Shown here: in pieces, positions 43,312 to 51,576 of the stretch
Layout: the number at the start of each line of letters is the position of its first letter
Numbering within the stretch: the first letter of the stretch is position 1
Source of the DNA: Acidimicrobiaceae bacterium
GTDB taxonomy: Bacteria > Actinomycetota > Acidimicrobiia > Acidimicrobiales > RAAP-2
Length of the DNA stretch: 64,000 nucleotides
Assembly: GCA_003132305.1 (NCBI GenBank)
Contig: PKXJ01000035.1
Coordinates: 95,579-159,578 of the forward strand
Reading direction: 5' to 3'
Notes under the pieces: model-generated
Database searches by the model: none
What the model was told of the DNA's origin: nothing
The model's input: the letters and a program-made list of their open reading frames with translations, nothing else
Program-made: the position numbers and the translations under genes

Positions 43312-44960
43312 ACTCGTCCCTGCGCGACGAAGTCATCGCGTGGATCGCGCTCGACCCTGACGAAAATGATCGTCACACGTTGCAGGTTTTGCTCGACGCG
43401 GACGACGAGGCCGAGCTCGAACGCAGATTCGCCACGCCCTTGACCTTTGGCACGGCCGGTCTTCGTGGCCCCGAGATGGCCGGGCCGGCCGGCATGAATC
43501 GCGCGACCGTGCGCCGGGCCACCCAGGGTGTTCTCGCGTGGCTCGACCAGATCGGTGTGGATGCGACGAAGGGTGTGGTCGTCGGGCGAGACGCTCGACG
43601 CGGCTCGGAGGCCTTCAACGACGAAGTGGTTCAGGTTCTTCTCGGCGCCGGCGCCGTCGTTTTCGAGTTGCCGTCGCCGCTTCCGACACCTTTTGTGCCC
43701 TACTGCGTGAAGGCGCTCGGCGCGGCCGCGGGCATCATGATCACCGCGAGTCACAACCCGCCCGAGGACAACGGCTACAAGCTCTACGCGCGCGACGGGG
43801 CGCAGATCATTCCCCCCGACGACGAGACCGTCGAGCGTTTCGCGAGGAACGCCGGTCCGGCGATCTTGGCCGATCGCTCGGCGCCGGGACACGTCACCGT
43901 GTCGCCCGAGCTGCTCGAAGAGTACCGTTCGCACTTTCTCGATCGCTTTCAGCTCGACGAGGAGAGCGACCTTCGTATCACCTACACGCCACTGCACGGC
44001 GTGGGCGGCGAAACGATGATGAACCTGTTTAGCGACGCGCTCTACAAGTACGTGGCGCCGGTCGCGCTGCAGTTCAAGCCCGACGGATCCTTTCCAACCC
44101 TGCCGTTCCCTAATCCCGAAGAGCCCGGCGCGCTCGACCTCGCGATCGAAACCGCCAACGAAACGAACTCGACTCTCATCATCGCCAACGACCCCGACGC
44201 CGATCGCCTCGGCGCCGCGGCGAAGGACCGAAACGGCTGGCACTTGCTGCGAGGTGACGAGATCGGTTGGCTCTTGGCCTCGGCCCTGCTCGAAGAGATC
44301 GGCGCTGCTGGCCAGATGGTCGCCACCACCATCGTGTCGTCCACGATGCTCGCAAAGATGGCGCAGGCGTCGGGCGTCTCGTTCGCCACGACGTTGACGG
44401 GCTTTAAGTGGATCGCCCGGGCCGCCGGTAGTGGCGTGTTGGGTTTTGGCTATGAGGAGGCGTTGGGCTTTGCGGTCGACGCGCGCGTCGCCGACAAGGA
44501 CGGACTGTCCGCGGCGCTCGCGCTGTCACGACTGGCGCACGAACTCTCGCTAGCGGGTCAAACGTTGTTCGATCGACTCGATGAACTCGAAACTCGCTTT
44601 GGTGTCCACTCGACGTCGCAGTTCGCCCTGCGTGCGGAGGGACCCGAGGCCGTAGCAACCATTCGCGGGGTCGTGGCGAAACTTGCCGCCGCGCCGCCGA
44701 CGATGCTCGGGACGCTCGCGGTCGCCGAGGTGGTTGACCTCAACGACGGGTGGCTCGGTCTGCCGCCGACCGAGGGACTCGCGCTCGTGCTCGGCTCGAT
44801 GGGTCGCGTCATCGTGCGTCCGTCGGGTACCGAACCCAAGGTGAAGGCCTACGTGGAAGTAACGCCGCCGAGGGAGGGCTCGTTAGCCGATCAGCGCGCG
44901 CTCGCCGCCGAGTTAATTCGCGGCGTGCTCGAGAGCCTGGCTGCCCTACTGCGCTTTTAA
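43308..44960 (+). CDS. alpha-phosphohexomutase family enzyme, probable phosphopentomutase role
   Basis: 550-residue four-domain mutase. The phosphoserine loop is ITASHNPPEDNGYKLY, the Mg loop is NDPDADRLGAA, the sugar-binding loop is GFGYEEALGF, and the phosphate-binding C-terminal loop is RPSGTEPKVKAY. Family members interconvert glucose, mannose or pentose 1- and 5/6-phosphates. Position directly after punA (GTGA overlap) and in an operon with deoC suggests ribose/deoxyribose 1-phosphate to 5-phosphate conversion, which is inference from context. Its last 15 bases overlap the convergent add gene. Confidence 0.9.
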   Translation: MNSSLRDEVIAWIALDPDENDRHTLQVLLDADDEAELERRFATPLTFGTAGLRGPEMAGPAGMNRATVRRATQGVLAWLDQIGVDATKGVVVGRDARRGSEAFNDEVVQVLLGAGAVVFELPSPLPTPFVPYCVKALGAAAGIMITASHNPPEDNGYKLYARDGAQIIPPDDETVERFARNAGPAILADRSAPGHVTVSPELLEEYRSHFLDRFQLDEESDLRITYTPLHGVGGETMMNLFSDALYKYVAPVALQFKPDGSFPTLPFPNPEEPGALDLAIETANETNSTLIIANDPDADRLGAAAKDRNGWHLLRGDEIGWLLASALLEEIGAAGQMVATTIVSSTMLAKMAQASGVSFATTLTGFKWIARAAGSGVLGFGYEEALGFAVDARVADKDGLSAALALSRLAHELSLAGQTLFDRLDELETRFGVHSTSQFALRAEGPEAVATIRGVVAKLAAAPPTMLGTLAVAEVVDLNDGWLGLPPTEGLALVLGSMGRVIVRPSGTEPKVKAYVEVTPPREGSLADQRALAAELIRGVLESLAALLRF

Positions 44961-46046
44961 AGATCGAAGCGCGGCGTAGCCGGGTTTGATCACGTTGTTG
45001 ATCATCGCGAGGCGCTGATCGAACTCGTAGAAGGTGCTCTTCGCCGCGTTGAGGGTCAGCCACTCCATGTCGGCCAGCGTCCAGCCAAAGGTGCTCGCGC
45101 ATGTTTCGAACTCGCTGCTGAGCGTGATGCCGCTCATCAGGCGATTGTCCGTGTTGAGCGTGACGCGAAAGCGCAGTCGTTTCAAGAGATCGATGGGATG
45201 GGTGGCGATCGACGTCGCGGCACCGGTGTGGACGTTCGAGGTCGGACAGACCTCGAGGGGGATCCGGCGGTCGCGCACGTAGTTCGCGAGGCGTCCGAGT
45301 TCGTGGTGCCCGTTGACCTCGTGGATGTCGTCCACGATGCGCACGCCGTGACCGAGTCGCTCCGCGTTGCAGAACTGGACCGCTTCCCAGATTGAGGGGA
45401 GTCCGAAGGCTTCGCCGGCGTGAATCGTCAGGTGAAAGTCCTCTCGCTGGATGAGGTGAAAGGCGCGCAGGTGTTGAGTCGGGCGAAAGCCGTCTTCCGG
45501 TCCGGCGATGTCAAAGCCGCAGACGCCCTCGTCGCGGAAGTTCACCGCAAGATCGGCGATGGTCTCACTGAGACTGGCCTGGCGCATCGCCGAGAGAATG
45601 GCGCGAACGACGATGCGATGGCCTTCGTTCGCGGCCTCTTTGGTGCCGAGGGCGATGCCGTCGAGGACGGCTTGGACGACTTCGTGCAACGTGAGTCCGG
45701 CGTTGAGGTGCAACTCGGGTGCGAAGCGCACCTCGGCGTAGATAACGCCGTCACGGGCGAGGTCGATCGTGCTCTCGGCGGCGACGCGCTCTAACTGGTC
45801 TCGCGTCTGCATCACCGACGTCGTGTGAATGAAGCCTTCGAGGTAGCGAACGAGGTCGCTGCCCGGGGCGTCAACGATGAACCACTGTTGTAGTTCGTGG
45901 GGGTCGTTCGTCGGCAGACCTTGGTAGTTGACCTCGCGCGCGAGTTCGAGGATGGTTTCGGGCCGAAGGCCGCCGTCGAGATGTTCGTGCAGGAGTACCT
46001 TCGGAGCTCGCTTGATGGTCGCGAGGGTTAAATCGGTACTTGCCAT
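44946..46046 (-). CDS. add: adenosine deaminase
   Basis: 366-residue metal-dependent deaminase turning adenosine into inosine. The zinc His pair is in LLHEHLDGGLRP, the distal His in LTIHAGEAFG with its catalytic Glu, then ERLGHGVRI, and the metal Asp in LNTDNRLMSG. ATG 46046 is chosen because TAGCCT ends 6 bases before it; a TTG one codon upstream is less likely. The product inosine is a substrate of the purine nucleoside phosphorylase in the facing operon. Confidence 0.95.
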   Translation of the reverse strand: MASTDLTLATIKRAPKVLLHEHLDGGLRPETILELAREVNYQGLPTNDPHELQQWFIVDAPGSDLVRYLEGFIHTTSVMQTRDQLERVAAESTIDLARDGVIYAEVRFAPELHLNAGLTLHEVVQAVLDGIALGTKEAANEGHRIVVRAILSAMRQASLSETIADLAVNFRDEGVCGFDIAGPEDGFRPTQHLRAFHLIQREDFHLTIHAGEAFGLPSIWEAVQFCNAERLGHGVRIVDDIHEVNGHHELGRLANYVRDRRIPLEVCPTSNVHTGAATSIATHPIDLLKRLRFRVTLNTDNRLMSGITLSSEFETCASTFGWTLADMEWLTLNAAKSTFYEFDQRLAMINNVIKPGYAALRSLKAQ

Positions 46047-46052
46047 CAAGTA

Positions 46053-46058
46053 AGGCTA
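46053..46058 (-). promoter_or_regulatory. -10 hexamer of add
   Basis: TAGCCT (minus strand) ends 6 bases before ATG 46046. Confidence 0.55.
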
Positions 46059-46162
46059 GCCAGCGTGGACGAATACGCAAGGGTCGACGAGCCCGAATCC
46101 GGGCCGTTCTCTCTCGCCACGCTGGTCACATTCATTTCGTGAAACAACTCACTACACTTCTG

Positions 46163-46202
46163 GCGATCGCGCGATCGCAAGATCGCACGATCGCACGATC
46201 GT
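46163..46202 (+). repeat. tandem octamer repeat (5 units)
   Basis: Five consecutive 8-base units: GCGATCGC twice, then AAGATCGC, ACGATCGC and ACGATCGT. The first two are perfect palindromes. The array sits immediately before the AAAGGAGG ribosome site (46205-46212) of the downstream gene, in its leader or promoter region. Confidence 0.85.
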
Positions 46203-46218
46203 CCAAAGGAGGACTGGC

Positions 46219-46722
46219 GTGGACACTCCGAAGACCACCCTGTACGCGAAGTTCAGCGACCCCGGCGCCGTCGCGACGAAGTGGAAAGTAACCCTTCACG
46301 TGCTGCAGTTGGCGGAGTTGTTTTGGATCACTACGGTTCGCGCCGACGATTGCCCTCACGTCACGCCACTGGTCGCCGTCTGGCTCGACGACGCGCTGCA
46401 CTTTTGCACCGGCGTCGATGAGCAAAAGGCGATCAACATTCGCGACAACGCGCACGTCACCCTGACGACGGGCCGCAACAGCTGGGACCGAGGCCTCGAC
46501 GTCGTGCTCGAGGGCGACGCTCTTCGAGTCAGCGACGACGCTCTGCTGAAACGTCTTAGTAGAGCGTGGACCACGAAGTGGGACGCTCGATGGCGCTACG
46601 AAGTGCGAGACGGCTACTTCCACCAAGACGGCGCCGGGCCGGTCATCGTCTTTTCGGTAAAGCCTTCGAGGATCACGGCCTTCGCCAAGGGCGACTTCAG
46701 TGTCACGCGATACAACTTCTGA
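46219..46722 (+). CDS. pyridoxamine 5'-phosphate oxidase-like flavin-binding protein
   Basis: 167 residues of the PNPOx-like split-barrel fold. The first strands read LAELFWITTVRADDCPHVTP followed by LVAVWLDDALHFCTG, the usual barrel that binds FMN or F420, then NIRDNAHVTLTTG and VLEGDALRV. The family includes many actinobacterial F420- or heme-binding proteins, and cofactor and substrate cannot be told. A strong AAAGGAGG lies 6 bases before the GTG, preceded by the octamer repeat. It is convergent with deoA. Confidence 0.85.
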   Translation: MDTPKTTLYAKFSDPGAVATKWKVTLHVLQLAELFWITTVRADDCPHVTPLVAVWLDDALHFCTGVDEQKAINIRDNAHVTLTTGRNSWDRGLDVVLEGDALRVSDDALLKRLSRAWTTKWDARWRYEVRDGYFHQDGAGPVIVFSVKPSRITAFAKGDFSVTRYNF

Positions 46723-46754
46723 CCTTCGACTTCATCGCAACGAAGCAAGCCGAC

Positions 46755-48035
46755 CTACTCGTCGATGAGGTCGAGTAAGAGTGTCGCCGCCGCACGCGGC
46801 GCGCTGCCCAGTACCACCGCGTGCGCGATCGTGACGCGACCGGTCGCGAGGTGGGCTTCGTCGTCGGCGTGCAACTCGAGTAGTGGTTGGCCCTTTGAAA
46901 CCTTGTCGCCCTCTCGCACGAGACACCTCACCCCGGCGGTCGCGCTGACGGGGTCTTCCTTACGGGCCCGACCCGCGCCCAGACGCCACGCCGTGACGCC
47001 CACGGCCAGTGCGTCAATCGACTCGACGACACCGTCGTGGGCGGCGACGACGTCCTCGCGAAGGGCCGCCAAGGGCATGGTCGCGTCCGGGTCGCCACCT
47101 TGGGCGTGAATCATCCGTTCGTAGACTTCGTACGCTGACCCGTCGTCGAGCCTGTCACTCGGGTTCACGTCGATACCTACGAGCTCGGTCATGAGCTTCG
47201 CCAGCGCGATCGTGAGTTCGCGAACGTCGCTCGGGCCGCCCCCGCGCAGCACCTCTACCGCTTCGGTGACTTCGAGGGCGTTGCCCACGGCCCGGCCCAA
47301 CGGTGCGTCCATCGCCGTCAGTTGGGCCACGGTCTTCACGCCGTGGGCGCGACCGAGCCCCACCATGGTGACGGCGAGTTCCTTCGCGCGTTCGACACTC
47401 TTGATAAAGGCGCCTCGACCAACCTTGACGTCGAGGACCAGGGCCTCGGTGCCTTCGGCGATCTTCTTCGACATGATCGAGGACGAGATGAGCGGGATCG
47501 ACTCCACCGTTCCCGTGACGTCACGCAGCGCGTAAAGCTTTCGATCGACGGGGGTGAGTCCCGATCCCGCCGCGCAGATCACGGCACCCACCGTTTCGAG
47601 CTGAGAGCGGATCTCGTCGTTTGTTAAGAACGGCCGCCAACCGGGAATCGACTCCAACTTGTCGAGCGTGCCCCCGGTGTGGCCGAGTCCGCGACCTGAG
47701 AGTTGTGGGACTGCGGCGCCACACGCGGCGACGAGGGGAGCGAGAATGAGTGAGATCTTGTCCCCGACGCCCCCGGTGGAGTGTTTGTCAACCGTGGGAC
47801 GAGAGAGTCCCTGCAGGTCGAGTCGTTCGCCTGATTCAATCATCCGGTCGGTCCACGTGCCGAGTTCTTGGAGCGTGAGACCGTTGAAAAATATGGCCAT
47901 GAGGAGAGCGGACATCTGCTCCTCGGCGACCTCGCCGCGTTCGTAGGCGTCAAGTATCCACGAGATCTCTTCGTCGCTCAGTTCAGCGCCGTCGCGCTTT
48001 TGGGTGATGACGTCCACCGCGGAAAACATGCTCAC
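46755..48035 (-). CDS. deoA: thymidine/pyrimidine-nucleoside phosphorylase
   Basis: 426-residue family 3 glycosyltransferase splitting thymidine or uridine into base and sugar 1-phosphate. It has VDVITQKRDGAELSDEEI at the N terminus, the glycine-rich phosphate loop DKHSTGGVGDKISL, the family signature region SGRGLGHTGGTLDKLESIPG, the pyrimidine-binding ALRDVTGTVESIPLI and ALVLDVKVGRGAF. Translation begins at GTG overlapping the cdd stop (GTGA), making cdd-deoA an operon. Confidence 0.95.
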   Translation of the reverse strand: MSMFSAVDVITQKRDGAELSDEEISWILDAYERGEVAEEQMSALLMAIFFNGLTLQELGTWTDRMIESGERLDLQGLSRPTVDKHSTGGVGDKISLILAPLVAACGAAVPQLSGRGLGHTGGTLDKLESIPGWRPFLTNDEIRSQLETVGAVICAAGSGLTPVDRKLYALRDVTGTVESIPLISSSIMSKKIAEGTEALVLDVKVGRGAFIKSVERAKELAVTMVGLGRAHGVKTVAQLTAMDAPLGRAVGNALEVTEAVEVLRGGGPSDVRELTIALAKLMTELVGIDVNPSDRLDDGSAYEVYERMIHAQGGDPDATMPLAALREDVVAAHDGVVESIDALAVGVTAWRLGAGRARKEDPVSATAGVRCLVREGDKVSKGQPLLELHADDEAHLATGRVTIAHAVVLGSAPRAAATLLLDLIDE

Positions 48036-48451
48036 GGGTTTCGCCGTATCCCCAGATCCTCGGGGCCAAAGGCCCCGGGTAGCAGTTCACCGAGTCGCCG
48101 CGGGACCGCGCCGTCGCCCGCGTCCACGAGTAGATCGGCGCCGCCGTGCTCAAAGAGCAGTTGACGGCACCGTCCACAGGGCGTGATCGGCTTGCCGTCT
48201 CCGGCGACGATGGACACCGCGACGAGTCTCGCGCCGCCCTCGCGAATGAGGTCGCTGACGAGTGAGCACTCCGCGCAGAGCGTGAGTCCGTAACTCGCGT
48301 TCTCAACGTTGGAGCCGACAACGGTCTTGCCGTCACTGGTGAGTGCACCGGCGCCCACCGTCACGTTCGAGTACGGCGCGTACGAGCGCTTCGTTGCCTC
48401 ACGAGCCAAGGTGCGCAGGTCCGCCCACGCGATTTCAGGGGCCGAACTCAC
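48032..48451 (-). CDS. cdd: cytidine deaminase
   Basis: 139-residue homotetramer-type cytidine deaminase. The zinc site is complete: CAECSLV carries the first Cys with the proton-shuttling Glu, and TPCGRCRQ carries the other two Cys. SYAPYSNVTVGAGAL and GSNVENASYGLTL are the substrate-binding stretches. Two in-frame GTG codons could start it (48466 or 48451). 48451 is preferred because TACAGT ends 6 bases before it. Confidence 0.93.
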   Translation of the reverse strand: MSSAPEIAWADLRTLAREATKRSYAPYSNVTVGAGALTSDGKTVVGSNVENASYGLTLCAECSLVSDLIREGGARLVAVSIVAGDGKPITPCGRCRQLLFEHGGADLLVDAGDGAVPRRLGELLPGAFGPEDLGIRRNP

Positions 48452-48457
48452 GTCCTC

Positions 48458-48463
48458 ACTGTA
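48458..48463 (-). promoter_or_regulatory. -10 hexamer of cdd-deoA
   Basis: TACAGT (minus strand) ends 6 bases before GTG 48451. It shares two bases with the -10 of the divergent psuG gene. Confidence 0.55.
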
Positions 48464-48467
48464 CACT
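48462..48467 (+). promoter_or_regulatory. -10 hexamer of psuG-psuK
   Basis: TACACT ends 9 bases before GTG 48477, giving a leader of only 2-3 bases. It overlaps the cdd -10 element, so the two operons cannot easily initiate at the same time. Confidence 0.45.
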
Positions 48468-48476
48468 TTGCGCTGC

Positions 48477-49406
48477 GTGACTAACTTTCGATTTTCTTCC
48501 GTCGTCGTACGTGACGAAGTCGCCACCGCTGTCCACGAAGGCCGCGGTGTCGTCGCCCTCGAGACGACGATCGTTGTGCACGGTCTGCCCTCACCCGTGA
48601 ACCTCGAGGTCGCCCGCGAGTGTGAGACGTCCGTACGTAACGGCGGATCCGTTCCCGCGACGATTGGCGTCTTGGACGGACGGGTCGTCGTGGGACTCAC
48701 TAGCGATGAACTCGAGCGACTCGCCGATCCGCAGCGCGGCGCCGCAAAACTCTCGGCCCGTGACTTAGGTATCGCTCTCGCGGCGGGCACCGACGGCGCG
48801 ATGACCGTCGCGGCCACGATCACGATCGCGGAACACGTGGGCATCAGCGTGATGGCGACGGGCGGCCTCGGCGGCGTGCACCGCGACGCGAACAAGAGCT
48901 ACGACGAGTCGGCGGACTTGACCGCGCTCTCGCGCCGGTCCGTGCTCGTCGTGGCTTCGGGCGTGAAGTCGATACTCGACATCGGCGCCACGCTCGAGCG
49001 GCTTGACACCTTGGGCGTGCCGGTCGTGGGTTACGGCACGCACCAGTTTCCCGGCTTCTATCTGCGCGACAGCGGTTTTGAACTCGACTGGTCGGTCGCG
49101 AGCGCCGACGAAGCCGCCGGCGCGTTTCTCTGCCACCGCGAACTCATGGCCACGGGATTCTTAGTGGCCAATCCCGTCGCCGCCAATCAAGAGCTCGATC
49201 GCCATCTGCACGACGAAGCGTTGGAAGGCGCGTTGACCAGGGCGCAACTCGAGGGCGTCAGTGGCAAAGCGGTGACGCCGACGTTGCTCGCGGAGTTCGC
49301 TCGTCACACGGGGGGACTGAGCGTGGAGGTGAATCGTGACCTCGTGGTGGCGAACGCTGGTCTGGCTGGCGCTATAGCCACGTCGCTCGCGCGCGACCTC
49401 GCGTGA
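48477..49406 (+). CDS. psuG: pseudouridine-5'-phosphate glycosidase
   Basis: 309-residue enzyme breaking the C-C glycosidic bond of pseudouridine 5'-phosphate to uracil and ribose 5-phosphate. Family landmarks are VALETTIVVHGLPSPVNLEV, VPATIGVLDGRVVVGL, the catalytic-lysine region with KLSARDLG, MATGGLGGVHR, LVVASGVKSILDIGATLERL and VVGYGTHQFPGFYLRDSG. Length is typical. The stop overlaps the next gene by 4 bases; the pair matches the pseudouridine degradation operon known from other bacteria. Confidence 0.94.
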   Translation: MTNFRFSSVVVRDEVATAVHEGRGVVALETTIVVHGLPSPVNLEVARECETSVRNGGSVPATIGVLDGRVVVGLTSDELERLADPQRGAAKLSARDLGIALAAGTDGAMTVAATITIAEHVGISVMATGGLGGVHRDANKSYDESADLTALSRRSVLVVASGVKSILDIGATLERLDTLGVPVVGYGTHQFPGFYLRDSGFELDWSVASADEAAGAFLCHRELMATGFLVANPVAANQELDRHLHDEALEGALTRAQLEGVSGKAVTPTLLAEFARHTGGLSVEVNRDLVVANAGLAGAIATSLARDLA

Positions 49407-50281
49407 CCCGACGCGTCGTTGTCCTGGGCGACGTCATGCTGGACGTCGCCGTGCAACCCACTGCGGCGCTGGCACTCTCGAGCGACACGCCGGCCAACAT
49501 TCGAGTGACCCGCGGCGGCTCGGGAGCCAACGTGGCGATCGCGTTGCGAGCGAGCGGGCACGAGGTGCTCTACGTCGGCGCCGGTGGCCGCGACCGCGCC
49601 CACGACGTCTTCGTTTCGGCACTGCGCGACGCGAACGTGACGCCCCTGTTGGAGTCGATCGAGGGCTCGACCGGCACGGTGGTGTCGATCGTCGCGAGCG
49701 ACGGACAACGTTCGATGTTGACCGATCGCGGAGTCAACTCACGTCTCAGTGGGACGTTCGTCACCGCGCGACTCGAAGAACCCTTTGATCACCTGCACGT
49801 TTCGGGCTATCTGTTGCTTGACTCGGCGACGCGGTCCATCGGCGTGGGCGCTCTCGCGCTGGCGCGAAGTCGAGGGTCCTCCACCTCGGTCGACGTCTGT
49901 TCCGTGGCGCCGCTTCGCGAGCTGACGCCGCCGAAATTTCTCGAGGCCGCCGCGGCCGCCTCGATGCTCTTCTCGAATGAGGAAGAGGCGTTGACGCTGA
50001 CGTCGAAGGACGACGTCGAGAACGCGCTGGAAGTCCTGGGTTCGTTGTTCGACGAAGTCGTCATCACCGTCGGCGCCCGAGGCGCGCTCGGCGCGCGTGG
50101 CGCGGATCGATTTCGCGCGGGCGCGAGCAGCGGGTCCGTCGTCGACACGACGGGGGCCGGCGACGCCGTCACGGGGACGTACCTCGGCGAGCGGCTCAAC
50201 GGCGAAGAACCGCCAGCGGCCCTGGAGGCCGCGATGCTGGCCGCCGCCCACGTCGTGAGCGGCCTCGGGTCACTCGGCTAG
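49403..50281 (+). CDS. psuK: PfkB-family carbohydrate kinase, probable pseudouridine kinase
   Basis: 292-residue ribokinase-fold kinase. The N-terminal signature is RGGSGANVAIAL and the C-terminal catalytic signature is DTTGAGDAVTGTYL, with the catalytic Asp. The family phosphorylates many sugars and nucleosides. Assignment as pseudouridine kinase rests on the GTGA overlap with psuG and the absence of another candidate. The two activities form one pathway, pseudouridine to uracil plus ribose 5-phosphate. Confidence 0.85.
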   Translation: MTRRVVVLGDVMLDVAVQPTAALALSSDTPANIRVTRGGSGANVAIALRASGHEVLYVGAGGRDRAHDVFVSALRDANVTPLLESIEGSTGTVVSIVASDGQRSMLTDRGVNSRLSGTFVTARLEEPFDHLHVSGYLLLDSATRSIGVGALALARSRGSSTSVDVCSVAPLRELTPPKFLEAAAAASMLFSNEEEALTLTSKDDVENALEVLGSLFDEVVITVGARGALGARGADRFRAGASSGSVVDTTGAGDAVTGTYLGERLNGEEPPAALEAAMLAAAHVVSGLGSLG

Positions 50282-51576
50282 TCGCGCAGGTAGGGCTGTC
50301 CGTCGGCGGCGGGGGCGCGCACGCGTCCGATGAGACCGGCGACGACGGCGATGGTGATGAGGTAGGGGATCATCTGCAGGATGTAGATCGACACCGGCAC
50401 CTGATAGGTCACCAGTTCGTACGAGAGGTAGACCGAGAGCCCGAAGATGATCGACGCGACGACGGCGCCCGAGGGACGCCAGCGGCCAAAGATCAACGCG
50501 GCGAGCGCGATGTAGCCCCAGCCCGAGGTGTAGCCGACCTGGAACTGGCCCTGGGTCGCCATGAAGGCGACGCCGCCGAGTCCGGCGATAGCGCCGCCGA
50601 GTACGACGTTGATGTAGCGCACGCGGATGACGTTGATGCCCACCGTCGCGGCCGCGCGGGGGTGTTCACCCACCGCGCGCACGTGCAGTCCGTAACGGGT
50701 CTTAAACAGGGCGAAGCTCACGGCGGCGACCAAGACGATCATCAGGTAGAAGAAGCCCGACTGGTTGAAGAACACCGGGCCGATGATCGGGATCTTGGAG
50801 AGCAGCGGGATGGCCAGGTTCGGCGCCAGGTTGCCGGTGTTGAAGTTCGGAAACGGCGTGAGGACCTGGAGATTCAGATAGGACGAGAGGCTACTCAGCA
50901 TGGTGACGAGCACGACGCCCACGATGATCTGGTCCGAGCGGTAGCGCAGCGACAAGAAGGCGAGTACCAGCCCGATAAGCGCCCCCGCGACCGCGCCAGC
51001 GATCGCGGCGAAAAAGAAGTCGTGGGTCGTCGAGACGATCATGCTGCCCAGAAAGGCGCCGCCGATGAACTGGCCCTCGATGGCAATGTTGACCACGCCC
51101 GCGCGTTCACACATCACGCCCGAGAGCGATCCGAAGATCAGAACCATCGCGGCCGCGGAACTCCCGACCAGGATGGTCGTGATGTTGACCGACGAAACGG
51201 GCGAGGGCCCCGGTGAGCGCGCCGCCCAAAAGAGCAGGGCGAGTAAAAACAAGATCGCGACGCCGCCAAAGCGCGCCATGACGGCGCGCCGGGGTTGGCG
51301 CACGAACACCTCGGCCGCGGCCGCGATCATGACCAGTCCGAGCACCACGTCGGTCCAACGCGTCACCACGGTGAGCGATCCGAGGTGCCAGGGGGCGTTG
51401 GTGAGGTTGAGCGGGGTGAAGGTGAGCGACGAGTGCGCGCGCGACTCACTACCCCAGCCGAAGACGAAGACCGTGAAGATACCTATGAGGGCCATCAGTA
51501 CCGCGATCACGCGCGTGCGCCGATTCTTCACGAGCGGCGTCTCTTTCGACGTGGTCCTGGTGCTCAGAAGACTCAC
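50278..51576 (-). CDS. nucleoside ABC transporter, permease 2
   Basis: 432-residue permease of the BPD_transp_2/LivM-like family found with BmpA binding proteins (NupQ type). A variable N-terminal part with several hydrophobic helices precedes the conserved core, which has LSGVMCERAGVVNIAIEGQF and GLHVRAVGEHPRAAATVGIN. The C terminus has GWGYIALAALIFGRWRPSGA. The long frame continuing upstream is a shadow of permease 1. GTG 51576 overlaps the permease-1 stop (GTGA), though ATG 51585 is possible. Confidence 0.92.
   Translation of the reverse strand: MSLLSTRTTSKETPLVKNRRTRVIAVLMALIGIFTVFVFGWGSESRAHSSLTFTPLNLTNAPWHLGSLTVVTRWTDVVLGLVMIAAAAEVFVRQPRRAVMARFGGVAILFLLALLFWAARSPGPSPVSSVNITTILVGSSAAAMVLIFGSLSGVMCERAGVVNIAIEGQFIGGAFLGSMIVSTTHDFFFAAIAGAVAGALIGLVLAFLSLRYRSDQIIVGVVLVTMLSSLSSYLNLQVLTPFPNFNTGNLAPNLAIPLLSKIPIIGPVFFNQSGFFYLMIVLVAAVSFALFKTRYGLHVRAVGEHPRAAATVGINVIRVRYINVVLGGAIAGLGGVAFMATQGQFQVGYTSGWGYIALAALIFGRWRPSGAVVASIIFGLSVYLSYELVTYQVPVSIYILQMIPYLITIAVVAGLIGRVRAPAADGQPYLRD

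Noticed and set aside
46060..46125. 9-base inverted repeat flanking a small GCCCG/CGGGC hairpin between add and the PNPOx-like gene
   Set aside because: Short and widely spaced; it could easily arise by chance in such G+C-rich DNA, so it was not called an operator.
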